Shown piece after piece: positions 8,642 through 16,542 of a DNA stretch of 47,589 nt. Positions within the stretch are counted from its first letter, which is position 1; every line of letters starts with the position of its first letter. Source of the DNA: Sulfitobacter sp. F26204 (GTDB taxonomy: Bacteria > Pseudomonadota > Alphaproteobacteria > Rhodobacterales > Rhodobacteraceae); assembly GCF_026410305.1 (NCBI RefSeq), contig NZ_JAPMLQ010000013.1, positions 1 through 47,589 of the forward strand, in the 5' to 3' direction. The notes beneath the pieces were generated by a model that made no database searches, was not told the DNA's origin, and was given only the letters and a program-made list of their open reading frames with translations. The position numbers and the translations under genes are program-made.

Positions 8642-9601
8642 GTGACGGAACAGCTAATTGACCTCATCGTGGAAGGCCGACGCGTTGATTGCGGCGACAT
8701 TCTTCGGCTGGCTTTGAAACGTGCTGATGGCGGTAGCCTTCCAGCTTCCGAGGCTGGCGCTCATATTGAGTTGGCTCTGCCAAATGGGGCCGATACTCTT
8801 TATCGTCAGTATTCGCTTTATAATGACCCAGCTGAGAAAGACGTCTATCGACTAGGAGTGCTCAAGGATCCCAACGGCCGCGGCGGCTCGACGCTGGTGC
8901 ACGAGTTGGCTCAGATTGGCGCTAAAATCGCAGCTAGCACCCCCCGCAACCATTTTCCGCTGGTAGAAAGTGCCGAGAGAACCGTGCTAATCGGTGGCGG
9001 GATCGGAATTACCCCGATGATTGCGATGGCGTGGCGACTGCAAGCGCTGGGATGCGACTTCGAACTGCATTATTGCGCGCGGTCACGCAGCCGCGCAGCT
9101 TTCCTTGACTTGCTGAATGCCGCGCCTTTTGCCCACCGTGTCTCGCTGCATTTCGATGACGAGGATTCCGCGTTCGACCCGCAGTCTCTGCCATATGCGG
9201 CGATTGACACGCATGTCTATGTCTGCGGGCCGCAAGGGTTTATGGATTGGATTATTGACGCGGCTGAGGCGGCGGGCCATGCGCCGGCAAATGTACATCG
9301 AGAGTATTTCAATGCTGCGGTTGACGCTTCAGGCGAAGCCTTCTTGGTCGAGGCACGCGCATCCGGCGTCATCGTTACCGTGGGACCAGATTGCACGATC
9401 GTAAAGGCACTGGCTGATGTTGGTATCAATATCGAGGTGAAATGCGAGGAAGGCGTTTGCGGCACCTGCTTGGTCGACGTGCTTGAAGGCACGCCCGACC
9501 ATCGGGACTATTTCCTGACTGACGAGGAAAAAGCGGAGAATGTCGAAATGACGGTTTGCTGCTCAAGAGCCCATAGCAAGAAACTCGTTCTGGATATTTA
9601 A
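8642..9601 (+). CDS. iacF: Ferredoxin-NAD(P)H reductase of phthalate-dioxygenase-reductase type (IacF)
   Basis: A 319-residue single-chain electron donor. The N-terminal flavin-binding barrel contains YRQYSLYNDP, the NAD domain contains VLIGGGIGITPM and VYVCGPQGFM, and a C-terminal plant-type [2Fe-2S] domain has CEEGVCGTC (C-x4-C-x2-C) with the last cysteine in TVCCSRA. This is the order found in phthalate dioxygenase reductase and VanB. It passes electrons from NAD(P)H to the Rieske centre of IacCD. The start is the GTG at 8642, seven bases after a strong AGGAGG (8629-8634). The frame opening at 8573 lies inside iacE. Confidence 0.85.
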   Translation: MTEQLIDLIVEGRRVDCGDILRLALKRADGGSLPASEAGAHIELALPNGADTLYRQYSLYNDPAEKDVYRLGVLKDPNGRGGSTLVHELAQIGAKIAASTPRNHFPLVESAERTVLIGGGIGITPMIAMAWRLQALGCDFELHYCARSRSRAAFLDLLNAAPFAHRVSLHFDDEDSAFDPQSLPYAAIDTHVYVCGPQGFMDWIIDAAEAAGHAPANVHREYFNAAVDASGEAFLVEARASGVIVTVGPDCTIVKALADVGINIEVKCEEGVCGTCLVDVLEGTPDHRDYFLTDEEKAENVEMTVCCSRAHSKKLVLDI

Positions 9602-9612
9602 GGGAGGCCGAC

Positions 9613-10098
9613 ATGAAATCAGAATCTGAAGAGTTCCGTGAAGGGATGAGCCGGCTGGGTGCCGCTGTCAACCTGATCACTTCGAACGGACCCGAGGGTT
9701 GTCACGGAATGACCGCGTCCGCAGTCTGTTCAATAACCGATAGCCCGCCGACGCTATTGGTCTGTGTCAATCGGATGAACCGGTCGCATGACATCTTCAA
9801 TGGCAATGGCAACCTATGTGTGAATGTCCTCGGGGCTGGCCATGAAACATTGTCCAATCTCTTTGCTACGAGAGGTGGCGAGGAAAGGTTTGAAGACACC
9901 CATTGGACCTTCGGCAAGACCGGCGCACCCGTCCTAAAGGACGCTATCGTCGCCTTTGACTGCCGGATTAGTGAACGCCGCACTATGGGCAGCCATTCGG
10001 TCTTTTACGCTCGCGTAGAACAAACAGTGCTACACGACACTGCAGCCGAGACCCTAATCTGGTTCGATCGCTCTTATCATGCCTTGAGGGCAGTGTGA
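9613..10098 (+). CDS. iacG: Flavin reductase (IacG), partner of IacA
   Basis: A 161-residue flavin:NAD(P)H reductase of the HpaC/DIM6-NTAB family. Motifs are GMTASAVCSITDSPPTLLVCVNR (substrate loop and core strand), NLCVNVLG, and the C-terminal WFDRSYHAL. It supplies reduced flavin to the acyl-CoA-dehydrogenase-fold monooxygenase IacA. GGGAGG is placed just upstream of the ATG. It is the last gene of the operon and converges on iacR, with an 8-base gap between the stops. Confidence 0.85.
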   Translation: MKSESEEFREGMSRLGAAVNLITSNGPEGCHGMTASAVCSITDSPPTLLVCVNRMNRSHDIFNGNGNLCVNVLGAGHETLSNLFATRGGEERFEDTHWTFGKTGAPVLKDAIVAFDCRISERRTMGSHSVFYARVEQTVLHDTAAETLIWFDRSYHALRAV

Positions 10099-10106
10099 TA
10101 ATGCTG

Positions 10107-10571
10107 TCAGTTCATCTCGTTCAACTTGGCGAAAACGCGGCTCAGGACAGAGTTGACGACTGCACGGTCAGCGTCGGGAATGCCCTCGAAAGCCCTCTGC
10201 ATGACCTGTTCGGCAACCTCCCAGCCTCGATGCCTGAGTTCGAGACCCTTGGCAGTGATCGACGCCTCAGTTACGCGCCGATCGGTTGCCCGCGCACGGG
10301 TAGTCAGAAGCCGTCCGGTTTCCATACGCTGGACGATTTTAGTCATTGTGTTCAACCGGATTACGGTGATGTCGGCAAGTTCCGAGACACTGCGGTTGTC
10401 CTGTTCAAACAAGGCCATCAAAACGCGCCACGACGGAATATCCAGACCCATCGGCTTGAGGGCTTCGTCCATTACCAGCGTGTAGCGAGAACTCAACCTC
10501 GTGGTCCAGAAAAATGGCCATTGACTAAGATTGAAGTCGGTCGGCTTGGAAGCGATTTCGGTCTTATCCAT
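10107..10571 (-). CDS. iacR: MarR-family regulator (IacR)
   Basis: A 154-residue MarR winged helix-turn-helix protein: DIPSWRVLMALFEQ, then SVSELADITVIRLNTMTKIVQRME (recognition helix) and the wing with TTRARATDRRVTEASIT. MarR proteins named IacR repress iac genes in several auxin degraders and respond to indole-acetate or an intermediate. The ATG at 10571 is preferred to an upstream GTG at 10586. The gene is divergent from the TRAP operon and convergent with iacG, so it may control both. The candidate operator is the inverted repeat in front of iacH. Confidence 0.8.
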   Translation of the reverse strand: MDKTEIASKPTDFNLSQWPFFWTTRLSSRYTLVMDEALKPMGLDIPSWRVLMALFEQDNRSVSELADITVIRLNTMTKIVQRMETGRLLTTRARATDRRVTEASITAKGLELRHRGWEVAEQVMQRAFEGIPDADRAVVNSVLSRVFAKLNEMN

Positions 10572-10664
10572 TCGTCCGCCCACCACATCAATACCCGAAC
10601 ATCAACCTGAAGTCGTAAAATATACCACAAAAGCGAAATAACGAAACTGACTGGAGAGGTAAAC

Positions 10665-11681
10665 ATGAAAATTACTATAAAAACACTAGCAACGGTTGCG
10701 ATTTTTCTCGCGGCATCGCCAGCCATCGCAGAAGAAAAATTGAGAGTGGCGAATTGGGCACCTACGTCCCACACACTATATACCGATGTCATGCAGCCGT
10801 TCGCTCGTAGTATCGAAGAAGCTACCGAGGGACGGGTTAAGGTCGACATTCTCCCGGCTCCGCTTGGCCCGCCACCAGCCCACTTCGATTTTGCCGTCAA
10901 CGGGATTGCCGATATTACTTTCGGCGTTCAGGCCTATACGCCTGGTCGCTTCAAGACATCAAGTATTGCCGAAGCTCCGTTTCTCGGCGACAGCGCCGAG
11001 GCCATTTCTGTCGCCTATTGGCGGACGTATGAAGAGCATCTTGCACAGGCTGGTGAATACGATCAGGTCAAGGTGCTTTCGCTATTCGTGCACGGCCCAG
11101 GTGGGCTGTTCGTCCGCGGTCGTGACGCCACTAAGTTAGAGGATCTCGACGGGGCCAAGCTGAGGGTCAGCGGGGGAATTGCCCATGAGGTGACCAGCGC
11201 CCTTGGTATGGTGCCGGTTGAAGCATCGGCACCGCAATCCTACGAGCTTCTGTCGCAGGGCGTCGTTGATGGCATCATGTTTCCCTATGAATCCGTGCAG
11301 TTTTTCAACTTGAACGCCCTTGTGGATACGGCATTGATAGTTCCCGGCGGCCTCTACAATACATCCTTCTTCGTGGTGATGAACAAGACACGTTGGGAGA
11401 GTCTATCTGCCGCAGATCAGACGGCAATTGAAAGCGTTGCAGGTGAAGTGCTCGCCAGACTGGCGGGACGGGCCTTTGATCGCGCTGATGAGGCTGCACG
11501 CTCAGCGGTGAACGCTCACGTCAAAACTGCAATTGTCGGTGGCGTCGACCTTGAACGCCTCCAAGACCGCCTTTCGCCGGTGATTGAAGACCGGAACGCA
11601 AAACTGAAGGCAGCAGGGATATCATCACGGGCGGCTGTCCAAATGATGCAGGCCGAAATCGAGAGCCTTTCGGGTCAATGA
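10665..11681 (+). CDS. TRAP transporter substrate-binding protein (DctP), system 1
   Basis: A 338-residue protein with a signal peptide (KITIKTLATVAIFLAASPAIA, cleavage probably before EEKLRV) and the DctP fold. Typical family features are the VRGRDATKLEDLDGAKLRVSG stretch and the VDGIMFPYESV binding segment. It collects an organic acid in the periplasm for the DctQM permease encoded directly downstream. A strong GGAGAGG precedes the ATG. Its place between the iac genes and the ring-cleavage genes suggests an aromatic or indole carboxylate as substrate; this is inference. Confidence 0.85.
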   Translation: MKITIKTLATVAIFLAASPAIAEEKLRVANWAPTSHTLYTDVMQPFARSIEEATEGRVKVDILPAPLGPPPAHFDFAVNGIADITFGVQAYTPGRFKTSSIAEAPFLGDSAEAISVAYWRTYEEHLAQAGEYDQVKVLSLFVHGPGGLFVRGRDATKLEDLDGAKLRVSGGIAHEVTSALGMVPVEASAPQSYELLSQGVVDGIMFPYESVQFFNLNALVDTALIVPGGLYNTSFFVVMNKTRWESLSAADQTAIESVAGEVLARLAGRAFDRADEAARSAVNAHVKTAIVGGVDLERLQDRLSPVIEDRNAKLKAAGISSRAAVQMMQAEIESLSGQ

Positions 11682-12199
11682 CATATCGGCAGATGGATAA
11701 TTCCATGAGCCTTGCGGCGGCACCCGCTGCAAGACTTATCCGCACCGCGGTCGCCGTGGCATGCAGTGTTATGCTACTGGCAATCATGGCCGTTACTACC
11801 ATTGACGTGTTTGGGCGATACGTTTTCGACATACCGCTGAAGGGTGGTACCGAGCTGACCGAGCTACTGCTGGTCAGCATCATCTTCGTGGGTCTACCGG
11901 CGATCTGCCTCGATGACGGCCACGTAAAAGTCGACCTCATCACAGAGAGGCTGCCACGGACGTTGCAACCGCTGCGCCTTGTGGCCACGGGCCTCATCAC
12001 CGTTGGTTTCTTGGCCGTCGTGGGCAGCAGGCTGTGGCTTTATGCAGGCCAGATCTCGGCTTATGGTGGAACCACCAGTAGCCTCCGTATTCCGGTCGCC
12101 CCGGTCGCCTACGTTTGTGCCACGGCGACCTTTGTCGCGGCTGCCATCACCCTGTTCGGCTGCCTCATATCTCGCGCTCAAGGTGGCCATCATGATTGA
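11678..12199 (+). CDS. TRAP transporter small membrane subunit (DctQ), system 1
   Basis: A 173-residue protein with four hydrophobic helices (about 22-45, 60-78, 98-118 and 140-162). It has the DctQ pattern VFGRYVFDIPLKGGTELTELLL followed by DDGHVKVDLI. It forms the membrane complex with DctM. Its ATG overlaps the DctP stop, and it overlaps the DctM start. Confidence 0.85.
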   Translation: MTYRQMDNSMSLAAAPAARLIRTAVAVACSVMLLAIMAVTTIDVFGRYVFDIPLKGGTELTELLLVSIIFVGLPAICLDDGHVKVDLITERLPRTLQPLRLVATGLITVGFLAVVGSRLWLYAGQISAYGGTTSSLRIPVAPVAYVCATATFVAAAITLFGCLISRAQGGHHD

Positions 12200-13481
12200 A
12201 TGGCCCATTGGTGCTGCCATCGTGTTTGTCCTGTTACTATCAGGGCTACCAATCGCAATCTCGCTGGCGATCGTCGGAACTCTGGGTACGGCATCGATCA
12301 TCGGCCTTGATCCGGCGCTGTCGCTAATGGGGCAAACCTTTTTCGACAATGGTCGGCACTATACTCTGGCGGTGCTGCCGATGTTCCTACTGATGGGGAA
12401 CCTGATCGCTAAATCCGGTATTGCCAATGAACTGTACAATGCCGCCTATTCTTGGCTGCGCCACCGTAAGGGTGGTCTGGCTATGGCGACTGTCGTTGCC
12501 TGCGGCGGTTTTTCGTCTGTATGTGGATCGTCTCTAGCGACCGCAGCCACCATGTCGCGTATCTCGATGCCCGCGATGCGCAAATACAATTACCCCGACA
12601 GCCTTTCGACCGCATCCATTGCCGCCGGCGGCACTCTAGGCATTCTCATCCCGCCCTCGGTTATCCTGGTGTTTTACGGCATCATGACCCAGCAGGACAT
12701 TGGCAAGCTTTTCATCGCTGGTCTGGTCCCGGGTCTGATCGGTATTTTGGGTTATGTCGTCGCGGTGCAGCTATCGATACGGATGCAGGGGGTGGACTTG
12801 TTGGTCGAAGATCGTCTGCCGTTCCGAGCCCGGATAATGTCCCTTAAGGGGGCGGCCGGGGCGCTGATGCTCTTTGCTTTTGTGATGGGTGGCATCTACC
12901 TTGGAGTATTTACGCCGACGGAAAGCGCCGGTATGGGGGCATTCGGGGCACTGGTCCTGACGTTGCTGAGCGGGAAGTTTTCGGTCTCCGATCTAACCGA
13001 GACCCTTTTTGAAACCGCCAAGACGACAACGATGATGTTTTTCGTGCTATTTGGCGCGCTGACCTTTTCGAACTACGTGAACCTATCTGGCATGACACAG
13101 GATCTGCAGGCTGCCCTGACCTATCTTGGCACAGGCCCATGGTCGCTGATGCTGACCATCGTCGCCATATACCTCGTGCTGGGCTGCATTCTCGAAGGGC
13201 TTTCGATGATCACCCTCACTGTACCGATCTTTTATCCGATCGTTGCGTCGGAAGGGTTCGATCTAATCTGGTTCGGCATTTTCGTTGTCGTTGTGACCGA
13301 AGTTAGCTACATCACCCCGCCAGTCGGCATGAACGCTTTCGCGGTACGCTCTGCGGTGCCGAATGTTAAGTTGAACACAATCTTCGGCGGATTGGTTCCT
13401 TTCGTGTTGGTTGACGTTGTACGGATTCTGCTTCTGCTAGCGGTCCCGGGCCTTGTCCTGTTCTTGCCATCGCTAATGTGA
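12192..13481 (+). CDS. TRAP transporter large permease (DctM), system 1
   Basis: A 429-residue, very hydrophobic protein (about 12 helices) with the DctM signatures CGGFSSVCGSSLATAATM, GTLGILIPPSVILV and TPTESAGMGAFGAL, and the late TPPVGMNAF motif. It is the Na+-coupled solute channel of the TRAP system. The start is taken as the ATG at 12192 because MIEWPIGAAIVFVLL is the normal DctM N-terminus; the longer frame from 11979 is an overlap with dctQ. The stop lies 11 bases before the maleylacetate reductase start, so the transporter and catabolic genes appear to be one transcript. Confidence 0.88.
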   Translation: MIEWPIGAAIVFVLLLSGLPIAISLAIVGTLGTASIIGLDPALSLMGQTFFDNGRHYTLAVLPMFLLMGNLIAKSGIANELYNAAYSWLRHRKGGLAMATVVACGGFSSVCGSSLATAATMSRISMPAMRKYNYPDSLSTASIAAGGTLGILIPPSVILVFYGIMTQQDIGKLFIAGLVPGLIGILGYVVAVQLSIRMQGVDLLVEDRLPFRARIMSLKGAAGALMLFAFVMGGIYLGVFTPTESAGMGAFGALVLTLLSGKFSVSDLTETLFETAKTTTMMFFVLFGALTFSNYVNLSGMTQDLQAALTYLGTGPWSLMLTIVAIYLVLGCILEGLSMITLTVPIFYPIVASEGFDLIWFGIFVVVVTEVSYITPPVGMNAFAVRSAVPNVKLNTIFGGLVPFVLVDVVRILLLLAVPGLVLFLPSLM

Positions 13482-13492
13482 AGGAATTGAAC

Positions 13493-14590
13493 GTGAACAA
13501 TACAACTGTGCTCTCTTTCACATATACTAGCCTGCCTGCACGGATCCTGTTCGGCGCCGGTACGTCGGCCCAATTGCCCGATGAACTGCGGCGGCTTTCG
13601 ATCTCGCGGCCGATGATCCTGACAACACCTACACAGAAGGACCTAGGCGAAAGATTGGCCAAACTGCTGGGAGGAAAGACGGCCGGGGTCTATGCCCAGG
13701 CCGCGATGCACACACCTGTCAGCGTGACCAAGGATGCGATGGAAGCATGTAAAAGCACGGGGGCCGATGGGCTGGTTGCGATCGGGGGTGGCTCGACCAT
13801 CGGGTTAGCCAAGGCGATCGCTCTGCGCACCGACCTGCCGCAGATCGCCATGCCGACAACCTATGCCGGATCTGAGATGACCTCGATCATCGGTCAAACT
13901 GAGAATGGGCGAAAGACCACGCAAAAGACGATGAAGGTACTGCCCGAGACGGTAATCTATGATGTCGACTATACCTTGAGGTTTCCCGTGCCCGCGAGCG
14001 TGACATCTGGAATGAATGCCATCGCCCACGCTGTCGAAGCGCTTTATAGCGAGAACCAGAACCCAATACTGGATCTACAAGCGATTGAAGGATTATCGAA
14101 GGTGCTGCCGGCGCTGTGGACCATTTTAGAAGACCCGTGTAATCTGGCCGCCCGCACTGATCTTCTTTATGGTGCTTGGCTCTGTGCGGTTTGCCTTGGC
14201 ACCGGCGGGGTCGCCCTGCATCACAAACTCTGCCACGTCCTTGGCGGGACGTTCGACCTGCCCCATGCCGAGACCCACACTATCATTCTGCCGCACGCGC
14301 TGACCTACAACGCATCGTCAGTACCCGAGGCTATGGAAAAGCTACGGCTCGCGACCGGGTCCGAGGACCCCGCCAGGGAATTCCAACGGATTGCCCATCG
14401 TGCGGAGGGCGTCCCGGTCGCCTTGCGTGATCTAGGCATGGCCGAAGACGGCATCGAAAAGGTGGTGCAGATCACAATTGACAGTCCCTATTATAATCCC
14501 CGTCCGCTGGATCGCGATGCGCTGACCAATACCCTCCGCGCCGCGTGGGCGGGCGCGGCTCCGGGCAGTTTGACCCGGAGCATTGGTTAA
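13493..14590 (+). CDS. Maleylacetate reductase
   Basis: A 365-residue member of the iron-type alcohol dehydrogenase superfamily, maleylacetate reductase branch (TfdF/ClcE/MacA). Diagnostic stretches are FGAGTSAQLPDEL, AIGGGSTIGLAKAIALRTDL, MPTTYAGSEMTSI, TSGMNAIAHAVEALY and HHKLCHVLGGTF. It reduces maleylacetate to 3-oxoadipate with NAD(P)H. The GTG at 13493 is chosen because AAGGA sits 7 bases upstream; a GTG at 13478 is also in frame. Maleylacetate forms from chlorocatechols through dienelactone, or from hydroxyquinol. Together with the dioxygenase and cycloisomerase downstream this points to a modified ortho pathway. The product feeds pcaIJF at 22.9-25.5 kb. Confidence 0.9.
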   Translation: MNNTTVLSFTYTSLPARILFGAGTSAQLPDELRRLSISRPMILTTPTQKDLGERLAKLLGGKTAGVYAQAAMHTPVSVTKDAMEACKSTGADGLVAIGGGSTIGLAKAIALRTDLPQIAMPTTYAGSEMTSIIGQTENGRKTTQKTMKVLPETVIYDVDYTLRFPVPASVTSGMNAIAHAVEALYSENQNPILDLQAIEGLSKVLPALWTILEDPCNLAARTDLLYGAWLCAVCLGTGGVALHHKLCHVLGGTFDLPHAETHTIILPHALTYNASSVPEAMEKLRLATGSEDPAREFQRIAHRAEGVPVALRDLGMAEDGIEKVVQITIDSPYYNPRPLDRDALTNTLRAAWAGAAPGSLTRSIG

Positions 14591-14597
14591 ATTTGCG

Positions 14598-15479
14598 ATG
14601 GAGTTTCGCCAGCTTAGATATTTTGTGGCCGTTGCGGAAGAGGGCAATTTCGGCCGCGCTGCAGAGCGGCTGCACGTATCACAGCCGCCTATCAGTCGGC
14701 AAATCCAAGCCTTGGAGCAGGAACTGGGCACAGTTCTTTTACTGCGCAATGCTCCGGGGGTGAGGCTCACTGAGGCCGGCGAGATTTTTTATGCGGATGC
14801 GCAAAAGGTCCTTGCCCAAGTCCGCGGCGCGGTTGATCGAGTCGGAGCTGCAACCCGGGGCGAACTCGGTCGCCTGAATGTCGCGTTTTTTGGTTCCACT
14901 GTCTATCAGGCGGTGCCGGAATGCCTGCTGAAACTACGTCAGGCCCATCCTGGCATCGACCTATTCCTCACCCGAATGAGCAAGACCCAACAGCTCAACG
15001 CGATCCGGGAAGGTGCGATACATGTCGGGTTCGGTCGCTTCTACCCCGAAGCTAAGGATCTCTGCATTAGAGATATCGGGAACGACACGATGACGGCAGC
15101 GATTCCCACCGACCACCCCCTTGCGGACAGGAAGTCGGTCACGCTCGCTGAACTTTCCGTTGAGCCGATCGTGGCCTACCCGTCTGCGGACCGCCCCAAT
15201 CTGACGGATGAGATTATCGACATTTTCCGTGACCATCGGCTGGATGTGATCGTCCAACATGTCGCGAGCGACTCGACATCGGCGCTATGCATGGCGGCCT
15301 ATTCTTGTCGCTGCACGTTAGTCCCGGAATCAATTACTCGGCTTCGCTTTCCGGGAATGGAATTCATCCCGATTTCCGATTGCCACAGGACAATCAAGAC
15401 AACCTGTATCTATCGCAGGGATCAGCAAGCGCCCGTCCTACGAAAGCTTCTTGAAACGATAAATGTAAACCAAGACTAA
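14598..15479 (+). CDS. LysR-family regulator of ClcR/TfdR/CatR type
   Basis: A 293-residue LysR protein. The N-terminus MEFRQLRYFVAVAEEGNFG and SQPPISRQIQALEQELG are nearly the ClcR/CatR consensus. Those proteins activate catechol or chlorocatechol genes in response to (chloro)muconate. It lies between maleylacetate reductase and the dioxygenase, in the same direction as both, whereas classical ClcR or CatR genes are divergent from their targets. The start is set at 14598 by alignment to the family rather than at 14583. It overlaps neither neighbour, and the 108-base gap downstream is where it would be expected to bind. Confidence 0.88.
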   Translation: MEFRQLRYFVAVAEEGNFGRAAERLHVSQPPISRQIQALEQELGTVLLLRNAPGVRLTEAGEIFYADAQKVLAQVRGAVDRVGAATRGELGRLNVAFFGSTVYQAVPECLLKLRQAHPGIDLFLTRMSKTQQLNAIREGAIHVGFGRFYPEAKDLCIRDIGNDTMTAAIPTDHPLADRKSVTLAELSVEPIVAYPSADRPNLTDEIIDIFRDHRLDVIVQHVASDSTSALCMAAYSCRCTLVPESITRLRFPGMEFIPISDCHRTIKTTCIYRRDQQAPVLRKLLETINVNQD

Positions 15480-15587
15480 AGTATATTGCTTTTCGCGTAT
15501 CATGGCCTGCCTCAATCGGTATTGGAATCAACAAAGCCTGCCAGCCTACAATTGACGATAATCAACGATACCGAAGTAGGAGGAAAT

Positions 15588-16361
15588 ATGTCAGAGAGAG
15601 TGAAACAAATCGTCCCTGAACTTTTGGACGAAATTAAGGGCGTTCTGAAGAAGCACAAGGTCACATTTGCCGAATACCGAAGCGCTTTCGAATATCTGAT
15701 CGGCGTGCAGGAAGCGAAAGAGGTTCCGCTCATGCTGGATGCCTTATTCAATGCGACAATCGTTGAAATCGAAAATGAATCCAGAAAAGGTACGCGTGCC
15801 GACATTCAGGGACCTTACTATATCGACGAAGATTACCCGATCGTGACGGATGAATTACCGTCTCGCCCCGAAGACGCGGGTGCTCAGGACATGATTATTC
15901 GCGGCCAGGTCACCGATTTGGACGGCACTCCGGTCGCCGGGGCAATGCTGGATATCTGGCATTCGACACCCGATGGCCTCTATTCCGGTATCCATGATAA
16001 TATTGATCGGAAATACTATCGCGGCCGTGTGGTGACAGGAGAGAACGGCCACTATTGCGTCACATCGAAGCTGCCTGTGCCCTATCAGATTCCGAATGCA
16101 GGCCCCACCGGCGATCTATTGGAAAAGCACCTTGGCCGTCATTCTTGGCGCCCGGCACATATTCATTTCTGGGCTCGCGCTGAGGGCAAGCGTGACCTGA
16201 TCAACCAAGCCTATTTTGAAGGTGGTGAATATGTCGGCGATGATTGTTGCGATACCGATCACCTCGAACTGGTTGTTCCAGAAGTCATTGAAGATGGCGC
16301 AAGGGTAATGGAAGTGAACTTTGTGCTTGAGCCGGCGCAAGCTCAGCTTGCTGCAGAATAG
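15588..16361 (+). CDS. Intradiol ring-cleavage dioxygenase, chlorocatechol 1,2-dioxygenase type
   Basis: A 257-residue intradiol dioxygenase, the length of chlorocatechol dioxygenases (ClcA/TfdC, about 255-260) rather than CatA (about 310). Fe(III) ligands are Tyr132 (STPDGLY), Tyr166 (PVPYQIP), and His191 and His193 (RPAHIHF). Stretches such as WHSTPDGLYSGIHDNI and YYRGRVVT, and the YFEGG...DDCC segment, match ClcA closely from memory. It opens (halo)catechol between the hydroxyls to (halo)-cis,cis-muconate. AGGAGG sits 5 bases upstream of the ATG, so the longer frame from 15486 is rejected. Ordinary catechol is probably also a substrate. Confidence 0.85.
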   Translation: MSERVKQIVPELLDEIKGVLKKHKVTFAEYRSAFEYLIGVQEAKEVPLMLDALFNATIVEIENESRKGTRADIQGPYYIDEDYPIVTDELPSRPEDAGAQDMIIRGQVTDLDGTPVAGAMLDIWHSTPDGLYSGIHDNIDRKYYRGRVVTGENGHYCVTSKLPVPYQIPNAGPTGDLLEKHLGRHSWRPAHIHFWARAEGKRDLINQAYFEGGEYVGDDCCDTDHLELVVPEVIEDGARVMEVNFVLEPAQAQLAAE

Positions 16362-16377
16362 AAAGCCCTCTCGTTCC

Positions 16378-16484
16378 TCACCCGGCGCGATTTGTGTCGG
16401 GTGACGTTCACTCCTGTCCACACCAGCCGAACCCGATAAAGGAAGTGCCCCTTCTAAGGGACTGCAGCAGTGCCGTAAAGGCAC
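16378..16484 (+). other. Intergenic region with consecutive small hairpins
   Basis: The 181-base gap between the dioxygenase and cycloisomerase genes carries TCACCCG/CGGGTGA (16378-16384 with 16398-16404, 13-base loop), a short CCCT/AGGG hairpin near 16449-16460, and GTGCC-GTAAA-GGCAC (16470-16484). None has a following T-run, so they are not standard terminators. They may stabilise or process the message between two genes of one operon. Confidence 0.4.
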
Positions 16485-16542
16485 CAGCGTCCATCTAACG
16501 TTCCCGGTTCGGCATGGCCCATCACAAAAGGTAAAAAGATAA

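Noticed and set aside
15588..16361. Hydroxyquinol 1,2-dioxygenase
   Set aside because: Maleylacetate reductase nearby would fit, but the sequence and length resemble ClcA/TfdC, and a cycloisomerase gene follows, which a hydroxyquinol route does not need.
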